Below, piece after piece: positions 11,933 through 12,070 of a stretch of DNA of 12,070 nucleotides (position 1 is the stretch's first letter; each line of letters opens with the position of its first letter). Location of the stretch: NCBI GenBank assembly GCA_024404415.1, contig JAKSPX010000015.1, positions 1 to 12,070 on the forward strand, given 5' to 3'. The DNA is from Clostridia bacterium. GTDB lineage: Bacteria; Bacillota; Clostridia; Oscillospirales; QAMX01. The position numbers and the translations under genes are program-made. The notes under the pieces were generated by a model, which ran no database searches, was not told the origin of the DNA, and was given only the letters and a program-made list of their open reading frames with translations.

Positions 11933-12070
11933 ATGTCAACAGTATTCATCACCGGCGGGGGCGGCATCATCGGCCCCGGCCTCATCCGCGAATTTGCCGC
12001 GGCGGGCTACGAAAACATCGCGGCGAGCTACAACCGATCCAAGGAAAAAACAGAAGCGGCGCTTGCCGAA
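11933..12070 (+). CDS. Short-chain dehydrogenase/reductase, 3' end outside the window
   Basis: Only the first 46 residues are present. They begin with strand beta-1 and a glycine-rich NAD(P) loop, TVFITGGGGIIGPGLIREFAAAG (3-25), which fits the TGxxxGxG pattern of SDR enzymes. YNRSKEKTEAALAE follows, where Arg35 in the second-strand loop would suit NADP(H). AGGAGG (11918-11923) lies 9 nt before the ATG. It follows the FAD oxidoreductase by 28 nt and should be co-transcribed. A sugar or keto-uronate reductase role fits the locus, but so does a nucleotide-sugar epimerase-like member; the missing C-terminal part with the YxxxK site would be needed to tell. Confidence 0.82.
   Translation, partial: MSTVFITGGGGIIGPGLIREFAAAGYENIAASYNRSKEKTEAALAE

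Overview
The window looks like a carbohydrate-utilisation region of a GC-rich, Gram-positive-type anaerobe, most likely a gut or rumen Clostridia lineage. This rests on strong AGGAGG-type ribosome binding sites, good TTGNNN-17-TANNNT promoters, hairpin/T-tract terminators, a MurR/RpiR-type regulator, and no secretion signals on the hydrolases. The taxonomic call is an inference from style, not from a marker gene.

Layout. (1) Positions 1-1233, minus: an L-fucose/L-arabinose isomerase-fold protein. It is interrupted by an in-frame TAA at 55-57, and the frame then stays open to the window edge with family-like sequence. (2) Positions 1234-1470: a divergent promoter region with two near-identical palindromes about 53 bp apart, and a five-copy heptamer repeat in the minus-strand leader. 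(3) 1471-2310, plus: a MurR/RpiR-family regulator. (4) 2311-2519: a hairpin repeat array, then a strong promoter for (5) a TIM-barrel sugar isomerase/epimerase (2520-3341). (6) 3342-3508: hairpin, repeat array and a strong intrinsic terminator ending 18 nt before the next gene. (7) 3509-7849, plus: a five-gene operon with very tight spacing: alpha/beta hydrolase, Fic protein, GxDLY-type SGNH esterase, oligogalacturonate-lyase-like beta-propeller (PL22), and a GNAT acetyltransferase. (8) A 14-bp bidirectional terminator (7879-7924) separates it from (9) a minus-strand operon of a second SGNH hydrolase (9148-10071) and an MFS transporter (7941-9131). (10) 10072-10563: a 490-bp non-coding divergent region with the largest repeat array, a leader hairpin, a terminator-like stem-loop and two opposing promoters. 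(11) 10564-11904, plus: an FAD-dependent oxidoreductase, followed 28 nt later by (12) a short-chain dehydrogenase cut by the window end.

How it may work together: the MFS protein would import a sugar or acylated oligosaccharide. Cytoplasmic esterases (two SGNH, one alpha/beta hydrolase) would strip acyl groups, the PL22-like lyase would cleave unsaturated or 4-linked uronic acid disaccharides, and the isomerase-fold and dehydrogenase proteins would channel the monosaccharides. Pectin-derived oligogalacturonide is the best substrate guess, because the lyase carries the PL22 metal-site signature. The canonical downstream enzymes (KduI, KduD, UxaC) are not recognisable in this window.

The most unusual content is non-coding: three arrays of TGAAAT boxes separated by short hairpins whose arms differ from unit to unit while staying self-complementary. 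A Fic gene of different base composition, translationally coupled inside the sugar operon, is also notable.
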